A stretch of DNA of 64,000 nt from Actinomadura mexicana (GTDB taxonomy: Bacteria; Actinomycetota; Actinomycetes; Streptosporangiales; Streptosporangiaceae). Location: the NCBI RefSeq assembly GCF_900188105.1, contig NZ_FZNP01000005.1:434001-498000 (forward strand), in the 5' to 3' direction. The notes beneath the pieces are model-generated. The model worked only from the letters and a program-made list of their open reading frames with translations, ran no database searches and was not told the origin of the DNA. Numbering within the stretch: position 1 is the first letter of the stretch; each line of letters opens with the position of its first letter. Made by a program: the position numbers and the translations under genes. Shown here piece by piece: positions 6,820-16,091 of this stretch.

Positions 6820-8955
6820 ATGGCGTATGAGGCCAAGGACGTCCTGAGGGGCGGGTACTCGCTGCTGGAGGCCGCGCGGGACCTGGTCGCCGACCATCGG
6901 CGGGCGCTCGCCGACGTGCACGCCGCGCTGGCGCCGCTGCGGGCCGAGGCGGCGCGCGAGCAGTTGAAGTCGATCCCCTTGGCCCGGCTGAAGGACGTCA
7001 CCGACGGGCGGCTCCGGCTCGGGCCGCTGGAGGAGGCCGGGTTCACCAGCGTCGTGGACGTGCTGGACTCGACCCCGTACAAGCTCCAGCTGCTTCCCGG
7101 GATCGGGCCCCAGACGGCGCAGCAGCTCCACGCGGCGGCCGGGAGCCTGGCGGAGGCGGCGGAGGGCTCGACGACGGTGCGGATCGACGTCGACCGGCGG
7201 GACGAGGCCATGACGCCCGCCGTCGTCGCGCTGCACCGGCTGGTGAACGCGGGGCCGGAGCTGCCGCGGGCGCGCGCGGTCGCCGACGAGGTGGACGAGC
7301 GCATCGGGCCGCTGGTGCAGGACGCGCGGCCGGCCGGGTCGTGGTGGCGCAGGCTCCTCACGCCGCCGGCGCGGCGCGAGCGGGCGCGGGTGGCGGTCGG
7401 CGAGCTGGCGGAGGCCCTCGCGGGCGAGGAGGCCCGCGGCACCCGGCTGCAGATCTCCCAGGCGTCGGTGGACCTGCTGCGGCCGCACGTGTCGGCGGAC
7501 GAGGCGTGGATCGACTTCGAGCTGCGCGCGGCCGACTACCAGACCCTCCTGGCCGAGCTCGCGGCGGCCGACCCGGAGCAGGAGGCCGCGGAGGGGTTCC
7601 TGCCGGGCGACCTCGCGGCGCGGGTCAAGGCCCAGCCGCTCGACGACGGGTTCCGCCGGGTGTCGCTGCGCGGGTACCAGGCGTTCGGGGCCCGGTTCGC
7701 GCTCGTCCAGAAGCGGGTGATCCTGGGCGACGAGATGGGGCTCGGTAAGACGGTCCAGGCGATCGCGGCGATGGCGCATCTGCGGGCGCGGGGCGCGACG
7801 CACTTCCTGGTGGCGTGCCCGGCGAGCGTGCTGATCAACTGGGTCCGGGAGATAGAGACCCGCAGCACGATCGCCGCGCACCCGCTGCACGGGTCCGGGC
7901 GCGCGGCGGCGCTGCGCAAGTGGGCCGGCGACGGCGGCATCGCCGTGACGACGCTCGCCACGCTGCACTCCCTCAACGTCCCGGAGGACGTGGAGATCGG
8001 CATGTTCGTGGTGGACGAGGCCCACTACGCCAAGAACCACGAGACGCGCCGCGCCCGCGCCGTCGCGCAGTGGTGCCGCAGGACGGAGAACGTGCTGTTC
8101 CTCACCGGGACGCCGATGGAGAACCGGGTCGAGGAGTTCCGCAGCCTCGTGGCCCACCTGCGGCCCGACGTGGCCGAACGGGTCCGCCCGCACGACGCGG
8201 CGATGGGGGCGCGGGCGTTCCGGTCGGCCGTCGCGCCGGTGTACCTGCGGCGCAACCAGCGGGACGTGCTCGTCGAGCTGCCCGAGGTCGTGCACGTGGA
8301 CGAGCTGGAGGAGTTCAGCCGGGCCGACGCGGCCGCCTACCGCAAGGCCGTGGCGGCGGGGAACTTCATGGCGATGCGCCGGGCGGCCTACGCCGTCCCG
8401 AAGAGGTCGGCCAAGCTCGACCGGCTGAGCGAGCTGGTGGTCGAGGCCGCCGAGAACGACCTGAAGGTCGTGGTGTTCTCCTACTTCCGGGACGTGCTGG
8501 CCGCCGTCGGGGACGCGCTCGGGCCGCGGGCCCGCGGGCCGATCTCGGGTGAGACGCCGCCGGCGCGGCGGCAGGAGATCGTGGACGCGTTCACCGCCGA
8601 GCCGGGGCACGCCGTGCTGCTCGCGCAGATCCAGGCCGGCGGGGTGGGGCTGAACCTGCAGGCGGCGTCGGTGGTGATCCTCTGCGAGCCGCAGGTGAAG
8701 CCGACCATGGAGACGCAGGCGATCGCGCGGGCGCACCGGATGGGGCAGGTGCGGACCGTCCAGGTGCACCGGCTGCTCACGCCCCGCAGCGTGGACGAGC
8801 GGATGCTGGAGATCCTGCACGTCAAGACCATGCTCTTCGACGAGTACGCGCGGCGCAGCGACCTGGCGGAGCAGACTCCCGACGCGGTCGACATCTCCGA
8901 GCGCGACCTGGCCCGGCAGATCGTGGCGCAGGAGCAGGAGAGGCTCGGGACGTAG
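6820..8955 (+). CDS. SNF2-type DEAD/DEAH helicase with N-terminal HhH
   Basis: This superfamily 2 ATPase of the SNF2 group is 711 residues from the ATG at 6820; the frame stays open to 6688. A helix-hairpin-helix at about 75-110 (LQLLPGIGPQTAQQLHAAA) should bind DNA. The ATPase core follows: Walker A LGDEMGLGKTVQ (302-313), DEAH box VVDEAHYAKN (about 397-406) and TGTPMENRVEE. The C-terminal lobe has QIQAGGVGLNLQAA and the motif VI arginines in QAIARAHRMGQ. It probably remodels protein-DNA complexes or takes part in repair. The neighbours (Fic, OsmC) give no clear hint of a dedicated pathway. Confidence 0.9.
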   Translation: MAYEAKDVLRGGYSLLEAARDLVADHRRALADVHAALAPLRAEAAREQLKSIPLARLKDVTDGRLRLGPLEEAGFTSVVDVLDSTPYKLQLLPGIGPQTAQQLHAAAGSLAEAAEGSTTVRIDVDRRDEAMTPAVVALHRLVNAGPELPRARAVADEVDERIGPLVQDARPAGSWWRRLLTPPARRERARVAVGELAEALAGEEARGTRLQISQASVDLLRPHVSADEAWIDFELRAADYQTLLAELAAADPEQEAAEGFLPGDLAARVKAQPLDDGFRRVSLRGYQAFGARFALVQKRVILGDEMGLGKTVQAIAAMAHLRARGATHFLVACPASVLINWVREIETRSTIAAHPLHGSGRAAALRKWAGDGGIAVTTLATLHSLNVPEDVEIGMFVVDEAHYAKNHETRRARAVAQWCRRTENVLFLTGTPMENRVEEFRSLVAHLRPDVAERVRPHDAAMGARAFRSAVAPVYLRRNQRDVLVELPEVVHVDELEEFSRADAAAYRKAVAAGNFMAMRRAAYAVPKRSAKLDRLSELVVEAAENDLKVVVFSYFRDVLAAVGDALGPRARGPISGETPPARRQEIVDAFTAEPGHAVLLAQIQAGGVGLNLQAASVVILCEPQVKPTMETQAIARAHRMGQVRTVQVHRLLTPRSVDERMLEILHVKTMLFDEYARRSDLAEQTPDAVDISERDLARQIVAQEQERLGT

Positions 8956-9016
8956 GGAAGAACGCGGGGTGCGTCCGCGTTCACGCGGGCGGAACCAGCC
9001 GATCGAAGGGGATGTC

Positions 9017-9409
9017 ATGGCGGAGGTCAGGGTGGAGCGCACCGAGGACGGCTTCCGGGCCGTCAACGGCCGGGGCGCGGCGGTCGCGATCGGGGACGGG
9101 GACGCCGAGGGCGCCTTCACGCCGGTCGAGCTGCTGCTGGCGGCGCTCGGCGGCTGCGAGCTGGTCACCGTCGAGCCGCTGACGGCCAAGCGGGGGCACC
9201 GGATGGCGCGGCTCGCCGCGACGGTCCAGGCCGACAAGGTCGCGACGAGCACGCTCGGCACGATCACGGTCACCTACGACGTCGAGCTGCCCGAAGGGGA
9301 CGACGAGGCCGAGGGCGTCCTGAAGGCCGTGGCCGCGCGCGTCCACGAGAAGTACTGCACCGTCGGCAACGCGCTGCGGGAGCCGATGAAGGTCGACCAG
9401 GTCGTTTGA
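9017..9409 (+). CDS. OsmC family protein
   Basis: This 130-residue protein of the OsmC/Ohr fold starts at the ATG at 9017, preceded by GAAGGGG seven bases away. FTPVELLLAALGGCELVTVEPL carries the single central cysteine of the family, and a second cysteine occurs in VHEKYCTVGNALRE, so both thiol positions of an OsmC-type peroxidase are present. Family members reduce organic hydroperoxides using small thiols; related proteins have unknown substrates. It lies 61 bases after the helicase gene and may be co-transcribed. A 13-bp-stem hairpin follows. Confidence 0.9.
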   Translation: MAEVRVERTEDGFRAVNGRGAAVAIGDGDAEGAFTPVELLLAALGGCELVTVEPLTAKRGHRMARLAATVQADKVATSTLGTITVTYDVELPEGDDEAEGVLKAVAARVHEKYCTVGNALREPMKVDQVV

Positions 9410-9460
9410 CGCGCCCTCCGGCCCGAGGGCCGAGGATTCGGTGGCGGGCGGCCAGGGCGC

Positions 9461-9509
9461 CGACGGCCCTCGGGCATGCGGCCTCTCCGGGCCGGTCCGA
9501 GGGCCGTCG
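9461..9509. terminator. Hairpin between convergent genes
   Basis: A perfect 13-bp inverted repeat, CGACGGCCCTCGG (9461-9473) with CCGAGGGCCGTCG (9497-9509), closes a 23-base loop. It lies between the OsmC gene and the convergent exported-protein gene and probably terminates both. Confidence 0.65.
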
Positions 9510-9531
9510 ACGTCGACCGGGGTACGAGGGT

Positions 9532-10122
9532 TCAGGAGGTCGAGATCGGCTTGTAGGTGTGCGCGCCGTTGATCGCCCACATCCGGTACTGCACCTTGGG
9601 ATGGTTGTAGGTCGCCCCCCACGGGGTGTTCCAGGCCACATCGGCGCTGACCATCACGGTGACGGCCGAGTGCTTCTTGTTGTAGACGATCCTCTCGGGC
9701 TTCGGAGCGGCCGTGATCGTCGAAGTCTCGGGCTTGAGGTAACTTCCCGCCCGGACGATCCGCACCTTTTTACCCGTCCAGCAGTATTGGACGCTGGAAT
9801 GCCACTGGATCTTCTCCAGTTTGGTGAGGCTGTGGTACGGGATGTAGCGGTCGACGGTTCTGCACTGTTCGCGCGCCCGCTTCGAGGCCGACTCGTGGAC
9901 GGTGCCGCCGCCGGCCTGGTTCTGCTGCTCGGGCTTGGCGGCCGCGGAGGCCGCGATGCCGGAGTGCGCCGCCACTCGCCCGGCCGACGCCTGGGGGGAC
10001 GCTCCGCCGGACACCACCAGCGCGGTGGCGGCCGCCCCTCCCAGAGCGGTGGCGCCGACGGCCGCGATAAGCGCGGCACGGCGCCGGGACGCGGGCCGGC
10101 TCCTGCTGTTCTCCTCGTTCAT
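9532..10122 (-). CDS. Exported or membrane-anchored hypothetical protein
   Basis: This 196-residue protein begins at the ATG at 10122 with GGAAGGCGGAAG upstream. A basic N-terminus (RSRPASRRRAALIAAV) leads into one hydrophobic segment at about 16-42, an uncleaved or cleaved signal. A low-complexity Ala/Gln linker follows, then a mature domain of about 110 residues. That domain has two cysteines (EQCRTVDRYIPY, VQYCWTGKKV) that could form a disulfide outside the cell, and is rich in Lys, Tyr, Trp and Thr, unlike the Arg/Ala-rich neighbours. Local GC is lower than around it. I do not recognise the family. Transcription runs toward the hairpin at 9461-9509. Confidence 0.75.
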   Translation of the reverse strand: MNEENSRSRPASRRRAALIAAVGATALGGAAATALVVSGGASPQASAGRVAAHSGIAASAAAKPEQQNQAGGGTVHESASKRAREQCRTVDRYIPYHSLTKLEKIQWHSSVQYCWTGKKVRIVRAGSYLKPETSTITAAPKPERIVYNKKHSAVTVMVSADVAWNTPWGATYNHPKVQYRMWAINGAHTYKPISTS

Positions 10123-10332
10123 TCTTCCGCCTTCCGATCACCATTGGTGAATGGTGAATGCATTGGCTCCGGATCGATCAACACGAAGATAGAAGAATTG
10201 AACACAGGGCCTGTAGGGCCGTAGGGCCCCGGATTCCTCGTTCGGGGGCCTCGGTCAGGACGGCGGTTCTCGGCCCCCGACGGCGGGCGGAGGTGCCGCC
10301 CTGCACGGGTGGGCCCGCCGCGGGTCGGCCCG

Positions 10333-11940
10333 CTAGCGCCGGCCGCAGGTCGCGCCCGTGGCGGGCACCGTGCCGTGCAGGAGGTAGGCGTGCACCGCCT
10401 TGCGGACGCACGGGTCGCCGGTGTCGTAGGAGCCGTGCCCCTCCCCCCGGAGCGTGAGGAGGGTGGCCCGCCCGCCGAGCGCCTCCGTCAGCGCGGACGC
10501 CCACGCGTACGGGGTGGCGGGGTCGCCGGTGTTGCCGACGACGAGGATCGGCGCGGCGGACGGGGCGGACACCTCGCGCGCGGCGGGGTCGCCCGGCACC
10601 GGCCAGCCAGTGCACTGCAGCAGGCCCCACGCCAGCGACGTCCCGAAGACCGGCGAGGCTTCGCGGAACCGCGGCAGCAGCAGCCGCACGTCGCTCGCGG
10701 TGGGCCGGTCGGCACCGTCGGCGCAGGTGATGGCGGTGTTGGCGGCGAAGAGGTTGCTGTAGGTGCCGTCCTGCCGCCGCCCGTTCTGGACGTCGGCGAG
10801 CATCAGCAGCAGCGACCCGTCGCGGCGCTTCACCGCGTCGACCAGGCCCTGCGCGAGGTACGGCCAGGCGTCCCGGGAGTAGAGCGCGGCGGCGACGCCG
10901 GTGGTGCCGAGGCTCTGGGTGAGCCGGCGCCCGGACGAGGTGCGCAGCGGGCTCCGGTCGAGCCCGGCCAGGAACCGGCCGATGGACGCCACGACGGACG
11001 GGCCGTCGGCTCCGAGGGGGCATCCCTTCTTTCCGAGCCGCGCGCAGGCGGCGCCGAAGCCGCCGAGGGCGCGCTGGAACGCGGCCGCCTGCTGGAGGGC
11101 CAGGTCCACGCGGCCGAGCCTGGTGTCGACGGCCCCGTCCAGGACGGCCCGCCCCACCCTGGCGGGGAACTGGTGCGCGTAGTTGGCGCCGAGCCAGGTG
11201 CCGTAGGAGATGCCGAAGTAGTGCAGCCGCTCGTCGCCGACGGCGGCGCGGACCATGTCGAGGTCGCGGGCGGCGTCGGCGGTGCCGACGTGCGGCAGCA
11301 GCCGCCCCGACCGCGCCTCGCACCGGCGCACGTAGTCGGCGCGGCCGGCCGCGTACGCCTGCTCCTCGGCGGCGGTGTCGGGGCTGTCGTCCATGGCGGC
11401 GAGCGTGTCCATCCGGCGGTCGTCAGCGCAGGCCACCGGGCTGCTCCGGCCGACGCCGCGGGGGTCGAGGCCGATCAGGTCGTAGCGGGCGCGCAGGTCG
11501 GCGTACTGGTCCGCGGCCTGCGCGAGCGTGTCGACACCCTCCCCGCCGGGGCCGCCGAAGTTGAACACCAGCGAGCCGATGCGCCGGCGCGGGTCGGTCG
11601 CCGGCACCTTGATCAGCGCGAGTTCGATCTTCTCGCCGGAGGGCCGGGCATGGTCGAGCGGCACCGGGAGCGCCGCGCAGCGCAGCCCGCGGGGCGGCTT
11701 GCTCCCGGGCGGCGGGGACGGCAGGCCGGTGCAGCGCCCCCACGACGGCCGGGGGGCCGCCCCGGGCGGGGTGTCGATCCCCGCCCGCCGGGTTTCGCCC
11801 GCCGCGGGTGCGGTACCGGTCGCCGCGCGGGGCGACGTGCGCGCGTGGCCCGTCCCTCCGGAGACGGAGAGGAGCGTTAAGGCGACCAGAGTCGCGGCGC
11901 CCGCCGGCACCACGCCTGCTATCCCCCGACACCTGGCCAT
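10333..11940 (-). CDS. Exported alpha/beta-hydrolase, tripeptidyl-aminopeptidase-like
   Basis: This is an extracellular serine hydrolase of the actinomycete SlpD/SlpE (tripeptidyl aminopeptidase-like) group, 535 residues. The ATG at 11940 has GGGGGAAC just upstream and begins a basic N-terminus plus hydrophobic core typical of a Sec signal. Motifs in order: FNFGGPGGEG (oxyanion region), DLIGLDPRGVGRS, the nucleophile elbow GISYGTWLG, the acid region VGNTGDPATPY and the histidine LRGEGHGSY. The C-terminal TAP-like domain follows the family pattern. Likely substrates are short peptides; exact specificity cannot be read. It is divergent from the PAP2-type gene. Confidence 0.9.
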   Translation of the reverse strand: MARCRGIAGVVPAGAATLVALTLLSVSGGTGHARTSPRAATGTAPAAGETRRAGIDTPPGAAPRPSWGRCTGLPSPPPGSKPPRGLRCAALPVPLDHARPSGEKIELALIKVPATDPRRRIGSLVFNFGGPGGEGVDTLAQAADQYADLRARYDLIGLDPRGVGRSSPVACADDRRMDTLAAMDDSPDTAAEEQAYAAGRADYVRRCEARSGRLLPHVGTADAARDLDMVRAAVGDERLHYFGISYGTWLGANYAHQFPARVGRAVLDGAVDTRLGRVDLALQQAAAFQRALGGFGAACARLGKKGCPLGADGPSVVASIGRFLAGLDRSPLRTSSGRRLTQSLGTTGVAAALYSRDAWPYLAQGLVDAVKRRDGSLLLMLADVQNGRRQDGTYSNLFAANTAITCADGADRPTASDVRLLLPRFREASPVFGTSLAWGLLQCTGWPVPGDPAAREVSAPSAAPILVVGNTGDPATPYAWASALTEALGGRATLLTLRGEGHGSYDTGDPCVRKAVHAYLLHGTVPATGATCGRR

Positions 11941-12179
11941 TCGTTCCCCCGATCGCATCGCCTGGAGCGATCGGGACCTACCCATGGCCCTCTATGCTGA
12001 CTCCTGATCAGTTCCACGGGCTCCGCGCGGGGCGTGAGCGGCGGCGGCATCCCCCGGCGACCCTGAGGCCCTCCCCCGAAAGTCCGGATACCGCGTCAGG
12101 GTCGTACTACTCAGGTCTGAGACGAAGACCATTCGTCGCGGTGATCTCATTCAGGGCCCCGGCGGCAAAGATAGGTAGC

Positions 12180-13040
12180 ATGGCTCAATCCGCCCCCCCA
12201 GCGGCCCTCAGAAGCGAGGCCGGCGCCACCGGAATACGGCGCCGGGTCATCACCGCGCCCCCCGTCTGGCGTGAGCTCCTGCTGGTCGTTCTCTTCTACA
12301 CCGGCTATACGCTGACGCGGATCGTCCTGGTTCAGGACGGCACCGGGCCGGCGTTCGCGCACGCCGACGAGATCCTGCGCGCCGAACGCTTCCTGGGGCT
12401 GGACGTCGAGCTGCACCTCAACCAGACGCTGCTGACCGTGCCGTGGCTGGCGCGGACCGCGAACGTCTTCTACGCCACGATGCACTTCATCGTGACGCTC
12501 GCCACGGTCGTCTGGCTGTACCGCTACCGGCCGCAGCACTACCGGTGGCTCCGCACGTCCATCATGATCGCCACCGGTGTGGCGCTGATCGGCTTCTGGC
12601 TCTACCCGCTGGCGCCGCCGAGGTTCCTGCACAGCGAGGGCTTCGTCGACCCGGTGACCGCGCTGCACTCCCTCGGCCTGTACGCCAGCGACGCGTCCGG
12701 GAGCCTGACCAACCAGTACGCCGCCATGCCGTCCATGCACGCCGGATGGTCGCTGTGGTGCGGGCTGGTGCTGGTCAGGCTGGCGTCGCAGCGGTGGGCC
12801 AAGCTCCTCGGCGTGCTCTACCCCGCGACCACCGTGATCGTGATCCTGTCCACCGCCAACCACTACGTGCTGGACGCGGTGGCGGGCATGGCGCTCATCG
12901 GCGGCACGCTGTGGGTCTCCTGGATCCTCTACACGCGCTGCCCCGCCCCGCTCCTCATCGCCAGGGCCCGCGTCGCGCACCGGTTCCACCAGCGGACCGG
13001 ACGGCGCACAGGCGGCTCCGGGGCTCACTCTGCTCCGTAG
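12180..13040 (+). CDS. PAP2-superfamily membrane protein (inositolphosphotransferase-like)
   Basis: This 286-residue integral membrane protein has about six transmembrane segments and starts at the ATG at 12180 after AGGTAG. PSMHAGWSLW and NHYVLDAVAG carry the histidines and aspartate of the PAP2 phosphatase/phosphotransferase active site. The strand LYPLAPPRFLHSEGFVDP is typical of the bacterial branch related to AUR1 inositolphosphorylceramide synthases. In actinomycetes such enzymes act on phospholipid or phosphoinositol groups at the membrane; the substrate here is unknown. Its 3' end overlaps the end of the convergent glnE by 16 bases. Confidence 0.87.
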   Translation: MAQSAPPAALRSEAGATGIRRRVITAPPVWRELLLVVLFYTGYTLTRIVLVQDGTGPAFAHADEILRAERFLGLDVELHLNQTLLTVPWLARTANVFYATMHFIVTLATVVWLYRYRPQHYRWLRTSIMIATGVALIGFWLYPLAPPRFLHSEGFVDPVTALHSLGLYASDASGSLTNQYAAMPSMHAGWSLWCGLVLVRLASQRWAKLLGVLYPATTVIVILSTANHYVLDAVAGMALIGGTLWVSWILYTRCPAPLLIARARVAHRFHQRTGRRTGGSGAHSAP

Positions 13041-16000
13041 AAGGCGCGGTCGACGACGGCGCGGGCGCGGCGGGCGTGCCGGCGGTAGTCCTCCAGAAGG
13101 TCGCCCGTCCCGGGGTAGCCGAGGACGCGGGCGACCGAGCTGCGCTCGCGGTGGTGGTCGGTCGGCAGCAGGTCGGACGCGCGGCCCCGCACCAGCATGA
13201 GCGAACCCCGGATCCGGGTGGCCATGCACCACGCCTCGGCCAGGGTCTCGGCGTCCTCGGCGTCCAGGAGGCGGGCCTCGACCGCCGCGTCCAGCGCGTC
13301 CAGCGTGCGGGTGGTGCGCAGCGCCGGGACCTCGTGGGCGTACCGGAGCTGGAGCAGTTGCGCGACCCACTCCACGTCCGCGAGCCCGCCCGGCCCGAGC
13401 TTGGTGTGCAGGCGCCGCTCGACGCCGCGCGGGAGCCGCTCGGACTCCATCCTCGCCTTCAGCCGCCGGATCTGCCGGACGGCGTCCTCGCCGATGCCGC
13501 CCTCCGGCCAGCGGACGGGGTCGATCAGCGCGCGGAACCGCTCGCACAGCCCCGGGTCGCCGATCATCGGGTCGGCGCGCAGCAGCGCCTGCGCCTCCCA
13601 GGGCTCCGACCAGCGCGCGTAGTAGGCGGCGTAGGACGCGAGCGTGCGCACGAGCGGCCCCTGCCGCCCCTCGGGGCGCAGGTTCGGGTCGATCACCAGC
13701 GGCGGGTCCGGGGCGGGCAGGGCGAGGAGGCGGCGCAGCTCCTCGGCGACGGCGTGCGCGGCCCGCCCGGCGGCGCGCTCGTCCGCGCCGGGCAGCGGGT
13801 CGTGGACGAACATCACGTCGGCGTCGCTGCCGTAGCCGAGCTCGTGCCCGCCGAACCGGCCCATCGCGACGACCGCCACCCGGGTCGGCAGCGGCCCGCG
13901 CGACTCCATCTCGATCTTGTTGACGGCGACCTGGAGAGCGGCCTCGAGGGTGACGGTGGAGATGCCGGTGAGGGCCTCCCCCACCTCCCGGACGTCCACG
14001 AGGCCGAGCAGGTCGGCGACGGCCACGCGGAACAGCTCGCGGCGCCGCAGCGCCCGCACCACCCCGGCCGCCTCCTCGGCGGGGCGGCCGCCCGCCCTCC
14101 CCTCCTGCCCCGGCCTCCCGCCGGCCCCCTCCCTGTGGCGGCGGACCGCTGCGAGCGCCTCCGCGCGCAGCGCCTCGTACGGGCGCGGCGCCAGGCCGGT
14201 GTCGCTGCCCAGCAGGGCGACCGCCTCGGGGGCGCGCAGCAGCAGGTCCGTGGCGTAGCGGCTGGAGCCGAGCACCCAGGCCATCCGCTCGGCGACGGTC
14301 ACCTCGTCGCGCAGCAGCCGCAGGTACCAGGGGGTGGTGCCGAGGGCGTCGCTGACCTGCCGGAAACCGAGCAGGCCCGCGTCGGGGTCGGGCGCGTCGG
14401 CGAACCAGCCGAGCATCACCGGCAGCAGCGTCCGCTGGATCGCGGCCCGCCGCGACACGCCCGCGGTCAGCGCCTCGATGTGCCGCAGCGCGCCCGCCGG
14501 ATCGGCGTACCCGAGCGCCTCCAGCCGGACCCGGGCCGCCTCCGGGGTGAGCCGGGCCTCCTCCCCGGGCAGCCGCGCGACGGCCCGCAGCAGCGGCCGG
14601 TAGAACAGCTTCTCGTGGATGCGGCGGACCTCCCGGGCGTGCCGGCGCCACAGCGCGGTGAACTCCCCCACCGGGTCGGTGCGCAGGCCGAGGGCGCGGC
14701 CGAGGCGGCGCAGGCCGGCCTCGTCGTCCGGGACCAGGTGGGTGCGGCGCAGCCGGTGCAGCTGGACGAGGTGCTCCACGCGCCGCAGGAACCGGTACGC
14801 CGATGCCAGCGCGGCCGCGTCGTCGCGCGCGACGTAGCCGCCCCGGGACAGGTCGGCCAGGGCGTCCAGCGTGGTCGGGCTGCGGAGCGTCTCGTCGCCG
14901 CGGCCGTGGACGAGCTGGAGCAGCTGCACCGCGAACTCGACGTCGCGCAGCCCGCCCGGCCCGAGCTTGAGCTGCCGCTCGGAGTCGGCGGTGCGCTGGT
15001 TCAGGTCCGCCTCGACGCGGCGCCGCATGTCCTGGACGTCCTCGACGAAGCTCTCGCCCTCGGCCGCCTTCCACACGATCGGGGTGATCGTGTCGAGGTA
15101 GCGGGCGCCGAGGTCGGCGTCGCCCGCGACGGGACGGGCCTTCAGCAGCGCCTGGAACTCCCACGTCTTGGCCCACCGCTCGTAGTAGGCGCGGTGGCTG
15201 GCGAGCGTCCGCACGAGCGGCCCGGACTTGCCCTCGGGGCGCAGCGCCGCGTCCACCTCCCAGAGCGCGCCCTCCTCGGTCGTGGCCGAGCAGGCCCGCA
15301 TCATCGCCGACGCCAGCCGGGTCGCGGTGCGCAGCGCGGCGTCCTCGTCCCGCCCCTCCCGCGCCTCCGCCACGAAGATCACATCGACGTCGCTGACGTA
15401 GTTGAGCTCGCGGCCCCCGCACTTGCCCATGCCGATCACGGCGAGCCGGCACGCCTCGTGCCCGGGGACCTCGGCGCGGGCGATCGCGAGGCCGGCCTCC
15501 AGCGCGGCGGCGGCGAGGTCGGCCAGTTCGGCGGCGACCTCGGCGATGTCGGCCACGCCGATCAGGTCGCGTCCCGCCAGCGCCAGGAGGCGGCGGCGGT
15601 AGGCGACGCGGAGCGCGACGAGCGCGTCCTCGCCGCGCGCCACCGGCTCCCGCGCCGCCGGGTCGGCGCCCACGGCGGCCAGCAGGTCGGCGCGGGGGCT
15701 TCCGAGCGGGCCCGCGACGCCGTCGCGCAGCACCCGCCAGTGGTCCGGGTGCCGCGCCAGGTGGTCGCCCAGCGCCGCGCTCACCCCGAGGACCGCGGTC
15801 AGCCGCTCCCGCGTCCCCGGCTCGGCGGCCAGCACCGCGCCCAGCTCGCCGCCGGCGCCGGCGAGCAGGCGCAGCAGACCGTCCAGGGCGAGGTCGGGGT
15901 CGGCGGTGCCGCCGAGGGCGTCGAGCAGGCCGTCGCCGGGTCCGGCGCCGTCGCGCTCGGCCTCCGCGAGCAGCCGCTCCGCCCGCGCCGCGTGGGTGAA

Positions 16001-16063
16001 CCCGAGCCGCGCCAGGCGTCCGGCGAGCGAGGGACGGCGGTCGGAAGTCCAGGACTCGGTCAC
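13025..16063 (-). CDS. glnE: Glutamine synthetase adenylyltransferase/deadenylylase
   Basis: GlnE attaches AMP to, and removes it from, the regulatory tyrosine of glutamine synthetase. It is 1012 residues, full length, with a GTG start at 16063. Two nucleotidyltransferase domains are visible: the first with GMGKCGGRELNYVSDVDVIF (about 213-232), the second with AMGRFGGHELGYGSDADVMF (about 725-745). Both keep the GG and DxD residues. Each is followed by a GlnD/PII-uridylyltransferase-like helical region with LKLGPGGLRDVEF or TKLGPGGLADVEW. It begins 28 bases after the stop of glnA2, the same glnA2-glnE order as in Mycobacterium. The natural substrate is glnA at 298, whose Tyr402 is in the right context. 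Confidence 0.96.
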   Translation of the reverse strand: MTESWTSDRRPSLAGRLARLGFTHAARAERLLAEAERDGAGPGDGLLDALGGTADPDLALDGLLRLLAGAGGELGAVLAAEPGTRERLTAVLGVSAALGDHLARHPDHWRVLRDGVAGPLGSPRADLLAAVGADPAAREPVARGEDALVALRVAYRRRLLALAGRDLIGVADIAEVAAELADLAAAALEAGLAIARAEVPGHEACRLAVIGMGKCGGRELNYVSDVDVIFVAEAREGRDEDAALRTATRLASAMMRACSATTEEGALWEVDAALRPEGKSGPLVRTLASHRAYYERWAKTWEFQALLKARPVAGDADLGARYLDTITPIVWKAAEGESFVEDVQDMRRRVEADLNQRTADSERQLKLGPGGLRDVEFAVQLLQLVHGRGDETLRSPTTLDALADLSRGGYVARDDAAALASAYRFLRRVEHLVQLHRLRRTHLVPDDEAGLRRLGRALGLRTDPVGEFTALWRRHAREVRRIHEKLFYRPLLRAVARLPGEEARLTPEAARVRLEALGYADPAGALRHIEALTAGVSRRAAIQRTLLPVMLGWFADAPDPDAGLLGFRQVSDALGTTPWYLRLLRDEVTVAERMAWVLGSSRYATDLLLRAPEAVALLGSDTGLAPRPYEALRAEALAAVRRHREGAGGRPGQEGRAGGRPAEEAAGVVRALRRRELFRVAVADLLGLVDVREVGEALTGISTVTLEAALQVAVNKIEMESRGPLPTRVAVVAMGRFGGHELGYGSDADVMFVHDPLPGADERAAGRAAHAVAEELRRLLALPAPDPPLVIDPNLRPEGRQGPLVRTLASYAAYYARWSEPWEAQALLRADPMIGDPGLCERFRALIDPVRWPEGGIGEDAVRQIRRLKARMESERLPRGVERRLHTKLGPGGLADVEWVAQLLQLRYAHEVPALRTTRTLDALDAAVEARLLDAEDAETLAEAWCMATRIRGSLMLVRGRASDLLPTDHHRERSSVARVLGYPGTGDLLEDYRRHARRARAVVDRAFYGAE

Positions 16064-16091
16064 AGGACCAACCGTAATCCGGTGGCGGGCC

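Noticed and set aside
6496-9273. 925-codon open frame on the minus strand over the SNF2 gene
   Set aside because: It is His/Arg/Pro/Leu-rich low-complexity translation opposite a certain SNF2 helicase.
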